A stretch of 64,000 nt of DNA from Clostridium sp. OM02-18AC (lineage in GTDB: Bacteria; Bacillota; Clostridia; Lachnospirales; Lachnospiraceae): NCBI RefSeq assembly GCF_003481825.1, contig NZ_QULW01000001.1:124001-188000 (forward strand), written 5' to 3'. Position 1 is the first letter of the stretch, and each line of letters opens with the position of its first letter. The notes below the pieces were generated by a model that was given only the letters and a program-made list of their open reading frames with translations, searched no databases and was not told the DNA's origin. Shown piece after piece: positions 41,499 to 49,526 of this stretch. Position numbers and translations under genes: made by a program.

Positions 41499-41568
41499 AA
41501 ATTGTAACTGCGGGGTGTCTGGCAGTTACAGATCGTGTTTCTATAGCAAATGTCTGGCAGGGGTTGAT

Positions 41569-41955
41569 ATGTCGGTTGTAACAGTAGGAATTATCGGAAT
41601 TGCGGCAGTGCTGATGGCAGTTCAGCTAAAAAGCATGAAGGGCGAATATGGGCTGTATCTGGTCATGGCGGCTGCCTGTGTGATCTTTTTTTACGGAACA
41701 CTGAGGCTTCGCGTGATCCTTGACGGCTTAGGGAAAATCCAGGCCATGATCCGGCTCAATCCGGTCTATTTAAATACGCTTTTAAAAATGACCGGAATTA
41801 CTTATATTGCGGAATTTTCTTCCGGAATCTGCAAAGATGCAGGATATGGAGCGTTGGGAAATCAGATTGAGATATTTGGAAAATTGTCCATTCTGGCAGT
41901 AAGTCTTCCGGTCATTCTGGCACTGTTGGAGACACTGCAGGGGTTTCTGGTATGA
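41569..41955 (+). CDS. spoIIIAD: Stage III sporulation protein AD
   Basis: The 128-residue product has the expected length (about 129) and four hydrophobic helices; VDMSVVTVGIIGIAAVLMAV at the start, then LNPVYLNTLLKMTGITYIAE and the Cys/Asp segment CKDAGYGALGNQIEIFGKL, which is a SpoIIIAD signature. ATG 41569 is chosen by length; a frame open upstream to 41488 would run back into spoIIIAC. The 70-base gap before it, unusual within this operon, contains a GTAACTG/CAGTTAC hairpin (41504-41529). Confidence 0.94.
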   Translation: MSVVTVGIIGIAAVLMAVQLKSMKGEYGLYLVMAAACVIFFYGTLRLRVILDGLGKIQAMIRLNPVYLNTLLKMTGITYIAEFSSGICKDAGYGALGNQIEIFGKLSILAVSLPVILALLETLQGFLV

Positions 41956-43259
41956 AGCGGGGGAGCAAAGGCAAAGTGCTGCGTCTGTTCGTAGCTGTTC
42001 TGACGATTTCGGTGTGCATGTTGGGGGCTTCGGCTGAATATGCATGGGCGATGGGGGAGTCTCCGAACGTGCTGGCAGCAGATAGGGCTTTCAATGTCTG
42101 GAATGTATCTGGGTTTCATAATGCCGGGATTGTGGTCGGGCAGAAAAACGGGAGCACAGATGGAGAGAAAACCGGACTGGGGTCAGAGTCTGCGCTTCCT
42201 CTGGACGAGCTTTCCGGTCTGGATGAGATTGAGGAATATCTCAAACAAGAACTGGGTGGAGGGGAGCACCGGCTTACGTTTCGTGAACTGATGAAAGCAT
42301 TGGCATCCGGAGATACAAAAACAGCTGCTTCTCTCTGCCTGGAAGGACTGTGGCAGCAGCTGTCTGGCGAATTGCAGGGGAAAAAAAGTATGGCAGTCAG
42401 CCTGTTGGCACTTGGACTTTTCGGTGCGATGTTTACAGGTTTTTCCGAGGTGTTTTCCGGAGATTCCACGGTAGAAACCGGATTTTTTTTGACTTATTTG
42501 ATGGTATTTGCAATTTTGGCGGCTGCATTCAAAGAAAGCTCTGAGGCTGCTTCGCGGATCCTGGATGGGCAGGTCCAGTTTATGAAAGTACTGCTTCCTT
42601 CTTATTTTACGGCAGTGGTCTGGTCTGGTGCCGGACTTTCTTCGGCTGCCTGGTATGAACTGGCGCTGTTTTTGATCGCCGGGGTACAGCGGCTTTTTGG
42701 AGGATTATTACTCCCGCTGGCACGCATTTATTTTCTGTCTGTTATGGTTGGTTCCATGATCAAAGAAGATCTGTGTTCCCGGATGCTGGATCTTTTAAAA
42801 ACAGGGATCTGGTGGGCAAGCCGGTCCCTGTTTGGAATCGTACTTGGGTTTCAGCTGATTCAGGGAATGGTGCTTCCTTATGCAGATGCAGTAAAAAATG
42901 CCGGAATGCAAAGGCTTTTGCAGGCAATTCCGGGAATCGGAGATGGAGCCGGGGCAGTGACCAGACTGATGCTGGGTTCCGGTGTATTGATCAAAAATAC
43001 CATGGGAGCCGCGGCGGTATTGCTGTTACTCTTATGTTCCATAGTGCCGTTGGCAAGATTGTTTGTGATGTACCTGCTTTACCGTGGAATTGCAGCTGTC
43101 TTGCAGCCGGTGGCAGATAAGCGGCTGATTTCCTGCTTGAGTGGTGTGGCAGAAGCCCAGAAAATGCTTCTTGTGGTGGCAGCATCCGGATTCTTGCTGT
43201 TTGCGGTCACGATAGCGCTGATCTGTCAGGGAACAAATGCGGTTTATCTGGCATCGTAA
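41952..43259 (+). CDS. spoIIIAE: Stage III sporulation protein AE
   Basis: The 435-residue, multi-spanning membrane component of the SpoIIIA complex. It has a signal sequence (about 8-33, ending AEYAWA), an extracytoplasmic acidic segment with ELSGLDEIEEYLKQEL, then about seven hydrophobic helices from residue 145 on. It overlaps spoIIIAD by 4 bases (ATGA). Length is slightly above that in B. subtilis (399) because of the longer N-terminal outer segment (about 40-110). Confidence 0.93.
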   Translation: MKRGSKGKVLRLFVAVLTISVCMLGASAEYAWAMGESPNVLAADRAFNVWNVSGFHNAGIVVGQKNGSTDGEKTGLGSESALPLDELSGLDEIEEYLKQELGGGEHRLTFRELMKALASGDTKTAASLCLEGLWQQLSGELQGKKSMAVSLLALGLFGAMFTGFSEVFSGDSTVETGFFLTYLMVFAILAAAFKESSEAASRILDGQVQFMKVLLPSYFTAVVWSGAGLSSAAWYELALFLIAGVQRLFGGLLLPLARIYFLSVMVGSMIKEDLCSRMLDLLKTGIWWASRSLFGIVLGFQLIQGMVLPYADAVKNAGMQRLLQAIPGIGDGAGAVTRLMLGSGVLIKNTMGAAAVLLLLLCSIVPLARLFVMYLLYRGIAAVLQPVADKRLISCLSGVAEAQKMLLVVAASGFLLFAVTIALICQGTNAVYLAS

Positions 43260-43276
43260 AATTTGGAGGGAGTAAA

Positions 43277-43870
43277 GTGTCAGCAGTTTATGAATGGATC
43301 CGCAATCTGACAGCACTTTTCCTCTTTTTTTCTGTCGTGGAAAATCTGTTGCCAGGGAAAAAATACGGGAAATACATACGCCTGTTTGCTGGTATGGTTC
43401 TGATCCTTTTGGTCGTGGAGCCGCTGACGAACCATCTTGATCTGGAAGAGGTTCTGGCACGCAGCTATGAGAGTCTGCTCATTCGTGAAGAAGCCGGGGG
43501 ACTCGAAGCAAACTTCAATGAAATAGAAAAAGAACGCGTGACGCAGATTCTGAAGCGTTATGAGGAGACAGTTTGTCAGGACATCCGGAAACTGGCAGAT
43601 GCATGCGGCATGAAGCCTGTTGATTGTAACGTAAGTATAGACGGAGAAGAAAACAGTGCAAAATTTGGAGCAGTAAAGAGCATCTCAATTGTGTTGCAGG
43701 AAGAGTCTGATGCAGAGAGTACCAAAAAACTGTTAAAAAAAATTCAGGAATATTATGGTCTGGAGGAAAACTATGTGGAAATTCAAATTGCCGGAGGGAA
43801 AAGATCGGTGGATCTTTCTGCTGACCATAGGCGTGATTCTCTGTATTCTGGCGTTTCCGGTGGGGAATAA
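43277..43870 (+). CDS. spoIIIAF: Stage III sporulation protein AF
   Basis: A 197-residue protein with two N-terminal hydrophobic helices (about 9-30 and 38-55: IRLFAGMVLILLVVEPLTNH) and a soluble C-terminal domain (about 90-180) of the YscJ/ring-building type. It starts at GTG 43277; GGAGGGAG precedes it. Its last 98 bases overlap the start of spoIIIAG in another frame, which is a larger overlap than elsewhere in this operon; the C-terminal residues after VEIQIAGG are therefore less certain to be functional. Confidence 0.9.
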   Translation: MSAVYEWIRNLTALFLFFSVVENLLPGKKYGKYIRLFAGMVLILLVVEPLTNHLDLEEVLARSYESLLIREEAGGLEANFNEIEKERVTQILKRYEETVCQDIRKLADACGMKPVDCNVSIDGEENSAKFGAVKSISIVLQEESDAESTKKLLKKIQEYYGLEENYVEIQIAGGKRSVDLSADHRRDSLYSGVSGGE

Positions 43871-44342
43871 AGAAAAGCGGATGTTGTCTCCGACTCCCGG
43901 ATATGCGGACACTTCAGAAAATACACAGACCGTGTCACAGGATGCGGCAGCCTACGAGAAAAAACTGGAACTGCGCGTAAAAGAACTGCTGCGCAATGTT
44001 TCCGGTGTAGGGGAAGTCGATGTGATGATCGTATTAAAATCTTCCTCTGAAAAAGTGATTCAGGTAGATAACAGCAGTTCCAAATCCGTGACAACAGAAA
44101 AGGGAAACGGAATGGACCGCTCGGTGGAAACCATGGATCAGGAACACAGTACAGTACTTACGGGGAGCGGCAGTGGTCAGGAACCAATTGTCTCCAAGGA
44201 AGTTTACCCGGAGATCGAAGGAATCGTGATCAGTGCAGATGGGGGAGGGAGTGCATCGGTCCAGGCGGAGATTTCCGGGGCCATGGAAGCATTATTTGGC
44301 CTTCCGGCGCATAAGATAAAAGTGCTAAAGCGGGTGGAGTAA
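43773..44342 (+). CDS. spoIIIAG: Stage III sporulation protein AG
   Basis: The 189-residue product has one TM helix (about 12-32: DRWIFLLTIGVILCILAFPV) and an extracytoplasmic ring-building domain (about 65-185) with LLRNVSGVGEVDVMIVLKS and GIVISADGGGSASVQAEISG, both diagnostic for SpoIIIAG, which forms a large oligomeric ring between mother cell and forespore membranes. ATG 43773 follows TGGAGGAAAAC. It overlaps the 3' end of spoIIIAF by 98 bases. Confidence 0.93.
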   Translation: MWKFKLPEGKDRWIFLLTIGVILCILAFPVGNKEKRMLSPTPGYADTSENTQTVSQDAAAYEKKLELRVKELLRNVSGVGEVDVMIVLKSSSEKVIQVDNSSSKSVTTEKGNGMDRSVETMDQEHSTVLTGSGSGQEPIVSKEVYPEIEGIVISADGGGSASVQAEISGAMEALFGLPAHKIKVLKRVE

Positions 44343-44358
44343 AAGAAGGAGCGTCGGT

Positions 44359-45156
44359 ATGAAACTGAAACGGGAAGAAACATCCAAACAGAACAACATG
44401 AAAAAACTGTTTCGCAGAAACCAGATCATCATTACGACCCTGGCCATCATGATCGCGGCTGCCGGATATTTGAATTATGCGGGAAAACGGGAACTGGAAG
44501 CCAGCACCGGAGATGAAATTTACCAGGCCGGCATGTTTGACATTTCACAGGAAGATCTGCTGAAAGAAAACCAGAAGAACAGTTTGGAGGGAGCAGGCAT
44601 GATTGAGGAAGCGCAGCCGCAGGCAGAAGGCTCCATGCTTCAGGCAGAAGCCTCGCAGACAGAAATTCAGACGCAGGAAAATACGCTGGCAGAGGCAGAG
44701 CAGGGAGCAGAACTCGCTGAAATTGACAGCTGGGACAGCGGAGAGGAAGCCGGAATCGAGAATCCGGGAGAGGCAGTTCTGACGAGCGGTCTTACCGTAT
44801 CGGATTACATAGCAAACGTGCAGTTAAACCGGGAACAGATCCGGGCAAGAAATAAAGAAACGTTAAATTCAATCATCAGCAACACCAACATCGATGAAGC
44901 TGCGAAGCAGGAAGCGATTCAGAACATGATCACCATGACTGCAGTTGCAGAAAAAGAAAATGCAGCAGAGACCCTTTTGCAGGCACGCGGGTTTGCAGAT
45001 CCGGTTGTAAGTCTGACGGATGGAAAAGTCGATGTTGTGATCAATGCGCCTTCCATCACCGATCAGCAAAGAGCCCAGATCGAGGATATCGTGAAGAGAA
45101 AAACGGAAGTTGGAGCGGAGAATATCATTATCACGCTGCTGAACCTGGAAGACTAA
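44359..45156 (+). CDS. spoIIIAH: Stage III sporulation protein AH
   Basis: The 265-residue product has one TM helix (about 22-39), a long acidic Gln/Glu/Ala-rich linker (about 60-145) and a C-terminal YscJ/FliF-like domain (about 155-265) with VVSLTDGKVDVVINAPSITD, the part that interlocks with SpoIIQ from the forespore. The linker is longer than in B. subtilis (218 residues total). GAAGGAG precedes the ATG. Last gene of the spoIIIA operon. Confidence 0.93.
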   Translation: MKLKREETSKQNNMKKLFRRNQIIITTLAIMIAAAGYLNYAGKRELEASTGDEIYQAGMFDISQEDLLKENQKNSLEGAGMIEEAQPQAEGSMLQAEASQTEIQTQENTLAEAEQGAELAEIDSWDSGEEAGIENPGEAVLTSGLTVSDYIANVQLNREQIRARNKETLNSIISNTNIDEAAKQEAIQNMITMTAVAEKENAAETLLQARGFADPVVSLTDGKVDVVINAPSITDQQRAQIEDIVKRKTEVGAENIIITLLNLED

Positions 45157-45198
45157 ATTGGAAATGGGAAACCGAATTGGAAAGACTGAAAATCCCCT

Positions 45199-45226
45199 TT
45201 GCAAAACACCCCAGATTTGCTATACT
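45199..45226 (+). promoter_or_regulatory. Sigma-A promoter of the Asp23 gene
   Basis: TTGCAA (45199-45204) and TATACT (45221-45226) are 16 bases apart, 80 bases before the GTG start, so this gene is uncoupled from spoIIIA. Confidence 0.65.
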
Positions 45227-45306
45227 ATAGGAAATAGAGAATCTGGACAGCAGTGGGAGTTGTAAGAAACAGCTGCTGCACCGGGCTGATCTGAGGAGGG
45301 AATACT

Positions 45307-45690
45307 GTGGCAGAGTTAGAAGGAAGAAATACGCATAAATTATATGAAAAAGAGATGATGGGCGAGGTTCGTATTGCAGATGAAGTTGTAGCGATCATTG
45401 CCGGACTGGCAGCTACCGAGGTAGACGGCGTGGATTCCATGGCTGGCAACATTACCAACGAGCTGGTTGGAAAACTCGGCATGAAAAATCTGTCCAAGGG
45501 TGTTAAGGTAGAAGTGACTGAGGAACATGTATCGGTAGATTTATCTTTAAACATCAAGTACGGCTACAACATTCCGGATGTCAGCGAACGTGTACAGGAT
45601 CGTGTAAAATCTGCAATTGAGAACATGACCGGTCTTACCGTACTGGATGTTAATATCCGGATTGCAGGAGTGAACATCAACGAGCAGTAA
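45307..45690 (+). CDS. Asp23/Gls24 family envelope stress response protein
   Basis: A 127-residue Asp23/DUF322 protein: VRIADEVVAIIAGLAATEVD (about 18-37) and VSVDLSLNIKYGYNIPDVSE (about 77-96) are the family core. Members sit at the cytoplasmic membrane or near fatty-acid and wall enzymes and are induced by alkaline or envelope stress; the molecular role is not settled. It starts at GTG 45307 after GAGGAGGG. In many Clostridia it lies between spoIIIAH and nusB, as here, but in this genome three extra genes (45984-48885) separate it from nusB. Confidence 0.92.
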   Translation: MAELEGRNTHKLYEKEMMGEVRIADEVVAIIAGLAATEVDGVDSMAGNITNELVGKLGMKNLSKGVKVEVTEEHVSVDLSLNIKYGYNIPDVSERVQDRVKSAIENMTGLTVLDVNIRIAGVNINEQ

Positions 45691-45752
45691 CTGTAAGCTG
45701 CAGGAACGAGTTGAAAAATTGCATAAAAGTTAAACATGAATGGAAATATCGT

Positions 45753-45791
45753 AAAAAGAGGTCTGCCTGGAAATGGTATGGCCTCTTTTTT
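45753..45791 (+). terminator. Terminator of the Asp23 gene
   Basis: An 11-bp stem (AAAAAGAGGTC with GGCCTCTTTTT, one G-T pair), 16-base loop, ending in a six-T run. Confidence 0.85.
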
Positions 45792-45875
45792 GCTGTCATA
45801 CGCATGACAAAATATCCGTGATGAACATTACATATAAAGAAAACATAAAGAAATGTGACAATAAAATATCTATGG

Positions 45876-45904
45876 TTACATTTTGTAAAAAATAGTGCTA
45901 TAAT
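45876..45904 (+). promoter_or_regulatory. Candidate promoter of the NhaD-type transporter gene
   Basis: A perfect TATAAT (45899-45904) with TTACAT (45876-45881) 17 bases upstream. CTTGAT-TC-ATCAAG (45910-45923), a palindrome at the expected transcription start, could be an operator. The surrounding 45792-45975 is very A/T-rich and holds no gene. Confidence 0.55.
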
Positions 45905-45983
45905 CCATGCTTGATTCATCAAGAGAAGAACTATTGCAGATTTATTTTCTGCAATTACAAATGAAAAAAAGGAGGAAATGGAA

Positions 45984-47324
45984 ATGAATCTTGCATTTTG
46001 TATTCCGTTTGCAGGACTTCTGCTTTGCATTGCGGTTCTCCCGTTGGTAAAAGCAGAATGGTGGGAAGCACACCAGCCGCATGCAGTTATATTCTGGTCG
46101 CTGCTGTTTGTGCTGCCGTTTGCATTCGTTTATGGACCAGGACAGGCTTTTGAGAAAGTGTTAGAGTGTATCGTCGATGATTATCTGACCTTTATCATTC
46201 TGCTGTTCGGCCTTTTTTGTGTTTCTGGTAATATCACCCTGGAAGGAGATCTGGCTGGTTCCCCGCGGATCAATGTGGGTCTTCTTCTGATCGGAACCAT
46301 GCTTTCGAGCTGGATCGGAACAACCGGTGCCAGCATGCTGATGGTGCGTCCGATCATTAAGATGAATGCGTGGAGAAAACGGAGAAGTCATATCATGGTC
46401 TTCTTTATTTTCCTGATCTCCAACATTGGAGGCTGTCTGACACCGATCGGCGATCCGCCTCTTTTAATGGGATTTATGCGTGGGGTTCCATTCTTCTGGA
46501 GCCTGCATTTGTTACCGGTGCTGTTATTTAATGTTGTGATTTTACTGACTGTTTTTTATTTCCTGGACCGCAGGGCTTACCGGAAAGATATCGCAGAAGG
46601 CTTAAAGCCGGATATCAGCAAGCCGGGTACTGAGGTTCACATTATGGGACTTCATAACCTGATCTTTCTGATTATGATCGTTGCAGCCGTAATTTTAAGC
46701 GGAACCCTTCCGGGGATGGCAGCATTCCAGGATGCAGAGGGCGCTGTGCGCGGAATTCATCTGTTTGGGGAAGTAACGCTGACTTACCCGGCACTGATCG
46801 AGGTTGTGATCATTCTGGCAGCAGCATGGTTATCCTTTCAGACAACCAGTCCGGAAATCCGCAGAAAGAACCACTTTACATGGGGAGCAATCCACGAGGT
46901 TGCGGTATTGTTTGTGGGAATTTTCATCACCATGCAGCCGGCCCTTATGATCTTAAAGGCGAATGGTGCAAGCCTTGGTCTGACCAAACCGTTTGAGATG
47001 TTCTGGGCAACGGGATGCCTCTCCAGTTTTCTGGATAATACACCGACCTATCTGGTCTTCCTCACGACAGCCGGAGCCCTTGGGTTTACGGAAGGCATGC
47101 CGACAATCCTCGGTACCGTTCCGATCGCCATGCTGGAAGCAATCTCCTGCGGTGCAGTCTTCATGGGCGCCAATACTTACATCGGCAATGCACCGAACTT
47201 TATGGTAAAATCGATTTCAGATGAGAATGGTATCCGCATGCCTTCGTTTTTCGGATATCTGCTCTGGGCGGTTTCATTTCTGATTCCGGTATTTATTCTG
47301 GACATGCTGGTATTCTTTTTATAA
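45984..47324 (+). CDS. NhaD/ArsB-superfamily ion transporter (likely Na+/H+ antiporter)
   Basis: The 446-residue product is an ion transporter superfamily member with about 11-12 TM helices. Diagnostic regions are SSWIGTTGASMLMVRPIIKM (about 109-128), SNIGGCLTPIGDPPLLMGFM (about 146-165) with the conserved G-D-P-P and N-x-G, and TGCLSSFLDNTPTYLVFL (about 340-357) with D-N-T/A-P-T. This pattern is typical of NhaD-type Na+/H+ antiporters. ATG 45984 has GGAGG 8 bases upstream (ATG 45978 would be too close). The cytidylate-kinase-like gene follows 15 bases after its stop. Confidence 0.9.
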   Translation: MNLAFCIPFAGLLLCIAVLPLVKAEWWEAHQPHAVIFWSLLFVLPFAFVYGPGQAFEKVLECIVDDYLTFIILLFGLFCVSGNITLEGDLAGSPRINVGLLLIGTMLSSWIGTTGASMLMVRPIIKMNAWRKRRSHIMVFFIFLISNIGGCLTPIGDPPLLMGFMRGVPFFWSLHLLPVLLFNVVILLTVFYFLDRRAYRKDIAEGLKPDISKPGTEVHIMGLHNLIFLIMIVAAVILSGTLPGMAAFQDAEGAVRGIHLFGEVTLTYPALIEVVIILAAAWLSFQTTSPEIRRKNHFTWGAIHEVAVLFVGIFITMQPALMILKANGASLGLTKPFEMFWATGCLSSFLDNTPTYLVFLTTAGALGFTEGMPTILGTVPIAMLEAISCGAVFMGANTYIGNAPNFMVKSISDENGIRMPSFFGYLLWAVSFLIPVFILDMLVFFL

Positions 47325-47339
47325 GGAGGGAAAGAGACT

Positions 47340-48377
47340 ATGGAATATACACAGGAAAGTCTCCGTGAGCTTGCGGAGCGCATCTATGATCTGGATGCAG
47401 AAGTTTACAGCTGTCTTGGCTCTTCCCTTGGCCGTGTGTTCAACCGTGACCGGGAACGCTGTGTAACAGAAATGGTGCGGCTGATGATGCAGCGTGACAG
47501 CGGCCACCAGTTGCGCAGTGAGCTGGCACTGATCAGTAATATGGCGCGGACGATTCCAGATAAGGAAAGCCGTTCCATGATCATGCGGGAATACACCAGT
47601 ATTCTGCATGAGATCATCGCTCTGCCGACCAGCTTTGGCGGCGGCGATGTGCTGGATCAGAACATGGCAAGTTTAAATACCTTAAATCTGGAGAAACGTT
47701 TCTCTGGAAACGATCATCTGGTTATCTGCATCAGCCGTACGTATGGCTGTGCCGGAAATGAGATTGGTTTTACCCTGGCAGACCGTTTGCGGATCAATTA
47801 TTATGATGCGGAAATCTTTTCAGCCGTTTTGAAACGTCTGGAAGCAGAAAAAGATGAAGTAGTAGATAAAGCCGGATATCCGGGAAAAACGATTGATAAA
47901 GCGGATCAGGAAGCAGCATTTTCCAAACCGCAGAAACTGACACTGAAAGCCTGGGCGGCAGGGTTTAACCGTTATCATGGCCTGAGCAAGCGGGACGCGG
48001 TATTCTTTAACCAGAGTGATCTGATCTGCGATATGGCTAAGAAGGAGGACTTTATCGTGATGGGACGCTGTGCCGATGTGATCCTGACCAATAACCAGAT
48101 CCCGCATATCAGCATCTTTATCACGGCTCCGTTTGAGCAGCGGCTGCACCGTACCATGGAAGTGCACCCGGATTTGAATGAGAAGCAGGCAAAACATCTG
48201 TTAAAACAGTTAGACCGCCAGCATCAGAATTATTACCGCTTCTTTACCGGAAGAAAATGGGGCAACGCTGCGAACTATGATCTGTGTTTAAACAGTGCGG
48301 CCTATGGTATCGACGGTTCCGTTGATTTTATCCTCCGGATGCTGGACCGGGAAGGAAAGATGAATTCCCCGGAGTAA
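47340..48377 (+). CDS. Cytidylate kinase-like protein with N-terminal helical extension
   Basis: The C-terminal part (about 125-340) is a cytidylate-kinase-like domain: LVICISRTYGCAGNEIGFTL contains the variant P-loop, IVMGRCADVIL follows, and HQNYYRFFTGRKWGNAANYD plus DLCLNSAAYGIDGSVDFI match the paralogue at 10677. The N-terminal 120 residues (rich in Glu/Arg/Met, all helical) are absent from the paralogue and have no motif I recognise. The total is 345 residues. It starts 15 bases after the NhaD-type gene, with GGAGGG as SD, so it is co-translated with a transporter, as the paralogue is. The substrate and role are unknown. Confidence 0.82.
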   Translation: MEYTQESLRELAERIYDLDAEVYSCLGSSLGRVFNRDRERCVTEMVRLMMQRDSGHQLRSELALISNMARTIPDKESRSMIMREYTSILHEIIALPTSFGGGDVLDQNMASLNTLNLEKRFSGNDHLVICISRTYGCAGNEIGFTLADRLRINYYDAEIFSAVLKRLEAEKDEVVDKAGYPGKTIDKADQEAAFSKPQKLTLKAWAAGFNRYHGLSKRDAVFFNQSDLICDMAKKEDFIVMGRCADVILTNNQIPHISIFITAPFEQRLHRTMEVHPDLNEKQAKHLLKQLDRQHQNYYRFFTGRKWGNAANYDLCLNSAAYGIDGSVDFILRMLDREGKMNSPE

Positions 48378-48453
48378 GGATATTCATGGAATGCTCCACG
48401 GGTGGCAGCAGTTTGTGAAACAGAACGATGCGGGATCCAGGTGGACAGAACTG

Positions 48454-48885
48454 TCATTTGCTGTGGAACAGCACGATTCCGCCGATGGCAATCAGCGCAC
48501 CGAGGAGTTTTTTCCACTCGAATGCGGCTTTTTCCACTCCGAACCAGCCAAACAGTTCGATGGCATAAGCCACGATGATCTGTGTGACGACAATAAACAG
48601 GGTCGCTTTGGCCGGGCCGAGGCCGTCCATGCTGCGGACAACCGTGTAAGTGATAAAAGCCCCGAATATGCCGCCGAGCATCATGTACCAGGGGCGCACG
48701 GAAACGAGGGCAGAGACAGGAACCCGTTCGAAAAAAAACCAGAAGACCACGCAGGTAAAGAAAGCGCTGAGCTGGACCCATCCGGCAGACAGCCAGATAC
48801 CGGTCTGACGGGTAAGTCCGGTGTTTAAGACACCCTGGACACTCATGAGGGCGCCTGAGATCAAGGCAATGAAAAATCCAAACAT
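48454..48885 (-). CDS. YdcZ-type (DMT superfamily) small membrane transporter
   Basis: The 143-residue product has about five TM helices and the DMT/YdcZ (PF04657 type) pattern: FFIALISGALMSVQGVLNTG at the start, PWYMMLGGIFGAFITYTVVR in the middle and LLGALIAIGGIVLF at the end. ATG 48885 on the minus strand is preceded by GGGAGGTA. It is convergent with the kinase-like gene and divergent from nusB, and it is the only minus-strand gene in the right half of the window. The substrate is unknown. Confidence 0.87.
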   Translation of the reverse strand: MFGFFIALISGALMSVQGVLNTGLTRQTGIWLSAGWVQLSAFFTCVVFWFFFERVPVSALVSVRPWYMMLGGIFGAFITYTVVRSMDGLGPAKATLFIVVTQIIVAYAIELFGWFGVEKAAFEWKKLLGALIAIGGIVLFHSK

Positions 48886-48998
48886 AAAATACCTCCCAAA
48901 ATATAGCCGTACCGGTTCATTAGCACAATGGAGAAACATTAGCTAGTGTACCGGATGCGGCTGTTTTTATACCTTTTTTTGCGCCGGATAAAACAGCG

Positions 48999-49027
48999 TT
49001 GTGAAACTGAAAAAAATGTGGTATGAT
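48999..49027 (+). promoter_or_regulatory. Candidate promoter of the nusB operon
   Basis: TTGTGA (48999-49004) and TATGAT (49022-49027) with 17-base spacing, 46 bases before nusB. Confidence 0.55.
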
Positions 49028-49072
49028 AATGCGTAAGATTGGAATCGGTATAAGCAGGAGGAAGAAAGATAG

Positions 49073-49525
49073 ATGACCAGAAGAGAAATGCGTGAGCATT
49101 GTTTTAAGATCCTGTTCGGAGTAGAGTTTTACCCGACAGAAGAAATAAACGTTCAGGTGGAGCAGTATTTCGATGCACCGCAGGAGGACGATGTTGCGGA
49201 TGACGGCAAGGAAGAAGTGCTTCATAACGTAGACATGAAAGAAGTAGACCGCACTTTCCTGACGGACCGTGTGGAAGGCATTGCCGGCAAGATCCCGGAA
49301 CTGGATGCCCGCATCGACGAGGTGGCACAGGGCTGGAAGACCGGACGTATGGGAAAGGTAGAGCTTACCATTCTGCGTCAGGCACTTTATGAGATGTTAT
49401 ATGACAGCGAGGTGCCTTCCAAAGTTGCGATCAACGAGGCAGTAAACCTTGCGAAAAAATTTGGAGGAAAGGATTCACCGGCGTTTATCAATGGTGTTTT
49501 GGCAAAGCTGGTAACCGAGGAATAA
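49073..49525 (+). CDS. nusB: Transcription antitermination factor NusB
   Basis: A 150-residue all-helical protein that binds boxA RNA with NusE/S10 in rRNA antitermination. N-terminus RREMREHCFKILFGVEFYP and C-terminal VAINEAVNLAKKFGGKDSPAFINGVLAKL are diagnostic. An acidic insertion (DAPQEDDVADDGKEE, about 35-49) makes it longer than E. coli NusB (139). AGGAGGAAG precedes the ATG by about 10 bases. It leads the block ending with spo0A, and xseA begins 1 base after its stop. Confidence 0.95.
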   Translation: MTRREMREHCFKILFGVEFYPTEEINVQVEQYFDAPQEDDVADDGKEEVLHNVDMKEVDRTFLTDRVEGIAGKIPELDARIDEVAQGWKTGRMGKVELTILRQALYEMLYDSEVPSKVAINEAVNLAKKFGGKDSPAFINGVLAKLVTEE

Positions 49526-49526
49526 T

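Noticed and set aside
45910..45923. CTTGATTCATCAAG as a named operator
   Set aside because: A palindrome at the expected transcription start, but no regulator can be tied to it; kept only as a note on the promoter.
48391..48828. Plus-strand frame opposite the YdcZ-type gene
   Set aside because: The minus strand has the membrane-protein pattern, SD and length; the plus frame is low in hydrophobic pattern and has no match.
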